Below are positions 3,618 to 5,065 of a DNA stretch of 5,065 bases, one piece after another (the first letter of the stretch is position 1; each line of letters opens with the position of its first letter). A program made the translations under genes and the position numbers. This DNA comes from CAYMLQ01 sp964390795 (GTDB lineage Bacteria; Verrucomicrobiota; Kiritimatiellia; RFP12; UBA1067), in the NCBI GenBank assembly GCA_964390795.1, contig CAYMLQ010000398.1, forward strand, positions 1-5,065, in the 5' to 3' direction. The notes below the pieces were generated by a model. The model searched no databases. It worked only from the letters and a program-made list of their open reading frames with translations, and was not told the DNA's origin.

Positions 3618-5065
3618 TCATTCGAGCAAATACACGGTGGCGACCCGGCTGCCACCGCTTGCTTGGACGGCACCTGTGACGCTGATCGTGTCGAGGGAAA
3701 CGCGCTGCGTGCCGGGGTCGTCCGCCAGTTTGTAGCAGTAGAGGCGCAGCGTGAGGGGAGCCGACCGGTCCTGCAGGCGCGCCACTCCGGACAAGCCGAA
3801 GGTGCTGCGGTTCCAGACGTTCGTTCCGAGCGTGGTGACCGAGCCGAGCGTGGCCGAGTAGCCGTCCGCGCTGGAGCGCAGGAAAAACGTGGGGCCGGGC
3901 GCCTCCCCGCTCGTGCGGTGCTCGAAGGAGAGCGCCGCAAGGGAGAGCCGCTGCTGCGCAAGCGGGGCGAGCGTGACCTCGAAGTAGTCGCCCGCCGCGA
4001 TCGCCGCGGCTTCGTTGGTCCCGCTCATTTCGGCTTGGAGTACGCTGACGGACCACGTGGGATGGCCCGGCGCGGCGCTGGCGGCCATGCCGCTGACCGT
4101 CAGCACGCCGGGGGTGACCCGCGCTTCGGCGGAGAAGCCGGCGCGATCCGCGGCGGTCGGGAAGTCCCAGGCGGCCAGCTCCCTCCGCGCGTCGGTCTCC
4201 GGCCCGATCTGCTGGAAAGGGATATCGATGAAACCCGGAATGGTGAAGGCGGGCGACTCGGGGCGCAGGGTCAGATCCAGGCCCGCCTCGTCCACGCAGA
4301 GCGGGTTGCTGTTGGTCAGGTTGTTGGCGACCTCCGCAAAGTAGGCGATCGCGCTGCTGCCGGACGTCCAGACCGTGTTGCTGTAGCCGAGGTTGCGCGA
4401 AAAGACCGTTCCGCGCGGCGCCAGCCAGGCGCTGTTGGTGACCGTCACCCAATTGGTCGGCATGGCGTACAATTGGGGAAAGGCGTTCGACCAGATCGCG
4501 CCGCGATAGGGCAGGGCTTGCAGGTTGTCCCACGTGCTGCGCATGTCCCACGTCAGGCCGCGCGTGTCCGAGCCCATCGCCTTGCCGCATTTGACGAGCA
4601 CATTGTTCAGCATCAGGTCATCTCGCCCGCCGCCATGCTGAATGCCCATCCCCGAGACTTTGTAGCAGATGTTGCCAAAGGCTTCGATGCCGGCGATGCA
4701 ATCGTCCAGGTAGATGCCGTGCGTGCCATAGCCGGCTCCGAACTGGCCGGCGACGTGATGGACGAAGTTGTCGCGGATGATGGTGCCGTGGGCGCCCAAG
4801 TCGCGGCCGGTGTAGATCGAGCCGGCGTCGGAGGCCCAGCGGCAGACGTCGCGCACCTCGTTCAGCTCCACGAGATTGTAGTTGCCGCTGCCGAACAAGA
4901 TGGCGGTGTGCGGCGAGTCGTAAAAAAGATTGTGCGTGATGGCCTGGCCGACGCCGCTGAAGTTGACGGCGGGCGTGTACATCCAGGCCCAGCGGCCGAA
5001 ACCGTGGATTGTGCAGTTGCGCACGTAGTTGCCGGCACCTGTCAGCGTGGCGCGGTCACCGCCCG
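3618..5065 (-). CDS. Right-handed parallel beta-helix protein, 3' part (start outside window)
   Basis: The frame is open from the right window edge to a TGA at 3618-3620 and gives 481 residues. An internal GTG at 5024 is not needed as a start, because the upstream codons (GGDRATLTGAGNY) already read as beta-helix sequence. Residues 1 to about 170 form beta-helix coils: NCTIHGFG, HNLFYDSPHTAILFG, NLVELNEVRDVCRWASDAGSIYTGRD, IIRDNFVHHV, GIYLDDCIAGIEAFGNICY and GGGRDDLMLNNVLV. The Asn-ladder positions and the SDAG-IYTGRD and YLDD motifs recall secreted pectate-lyase-like proteins of polysaccharide-degrading bacteria. A linker (GLDLTLRPESPAFTIPGF) follows. The last 190 or so residues resemble a beta-sandwich (FEHRTSGEAPGPTFFLRSSADGYSATLG). 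No membrane anchor or sorting signal ends the protein. A signal peptide would lie outside the window. The substrate is unknown. Confidence 0.9.
   Translation of the reverse strand, partial: GGDRATLTGAGNYVRNCTIHGFGRWAWMYTPAVNFSGVGQAITHNLFYDSPHTAILFGSGNYNLVELNEVRDVCRWASDAGSIYTGRDLGAHGTIIRDNFVHHVAGQFGAGYGTHGIYLDDCIAGIEAFGNICYKVSGMGIQHGGGRDDLMLNNVLVKCGKAMGSDTRGLTWDMRSTWDNLQALPYRGAIWSNAFPQLYAMPTNWVTVTNSAWLAPRGTVFSRNLGYSNTVWTSGSSAIAYFAEVANNLTNSNPLCVDEAGLDLTLRPESPAFTIPGFIDIPFQQIGPETDARRELAAWDFPTAADRAGFSAEARVTPGVLTVSGMAASAAPGHPTWSVSVLQAEMSGTNEAAAIAAGDYFEVTLAPLAQQRLSLAALSFEHRTSGEAPGPTFFLRSSADGYSATLGSVTTLGTNVWNRSTFGLSGVARLQDRSAPLTLRLYCYKLADDPGTQRVSLDTISVTGAVQASGGSRVATVYLLE

Noticed and set aside
3595..4590. 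Alternative minus-strand frames within the beta-helix gene
   Set aside because: They are compositionally biased shadows; the frame ending at 3618 has beta-helix motifs throughout.
1..5065. CRISPR array, rRNA, phage or defence gene cluster
   Set aside because: No regularly spaced direct repeats, rRNA-like sequence or recognisable defence effector was seen anywhere in the window.

Overview
The window (5065 bp) looks like an accessory, repeat-rich stretch of a fairly GC-rich bacterial chromosome. All convincing genes lie on the minus strand. The large right-handed beta-helix protein with a C-terminal beta-sandwich-like tail, together with many dispersed palindromic repeats, would suit a polysaccharide-degrading bacterium of the PVC group (Kiritimatiellae/Lentisphaerae/Verrucomicrobia type). 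That assignment is an inference from gene style; there is no marker gene here.

Layout from left to right. (1) Bases 1-159 hold no recognisable gene. (2) Bases 160-601 are a decayed type II toxin-antitoxin locus: an intact XRE/HigA-like antitoxin gene (465->160), preceded by a 31-codon N-terminal stump of its HigB/Gp49-like toxin (576->481), with a perfect palindrome (586-601) in the likely promoter. (3) Bases 602-839 are intergenic, with one 8-bp-stem hairpin. (4) Bases 840-1434 are a DUF4160-DUF2442 gene pair (1434->1192 and 1223->840, overlapping by 32 bp) behind a good sigma70-type promoter (1465-1492). (5) Bases 1495-1790 have no solid gene, but the minus strand carries open frames that may be a frameshifted remnant. 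(6) Bases 1791-3366 are an insertion sequence bounded by matching inverted repeats (18 bp perfect, 35 of 45 bp overall). It carries an IS1634-family transposase that keeps its catalytic residues but has lost roughly the first quarter of the protein. (7) Bases 3367-3617 are non-coding and contain two different structured repeats: a compact three-stem element (3380-3444) and a palindromic MITE-like repeat of about 135 bp (3465-3599). (8) Bases 3618-5065 are the 3' part of a beta-helix protein gene whose start lies beyond the window.

The pieces look like independent arrivals rather than a pathway: two small toxin-antitoxin-type modules, one of them disarmed, next to a degenerate IS and dispersed repeats, beside a chromosomal or accessory carbohydrate-type gene. 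I do not see a complete previously undescribed system. The most noteworthy items are the antitoxin left beside a deleted toxin, the TIR-bounded but N-terminally deleted IS, and the two palindromic repeat elements between the IS and the beta-helix gene.
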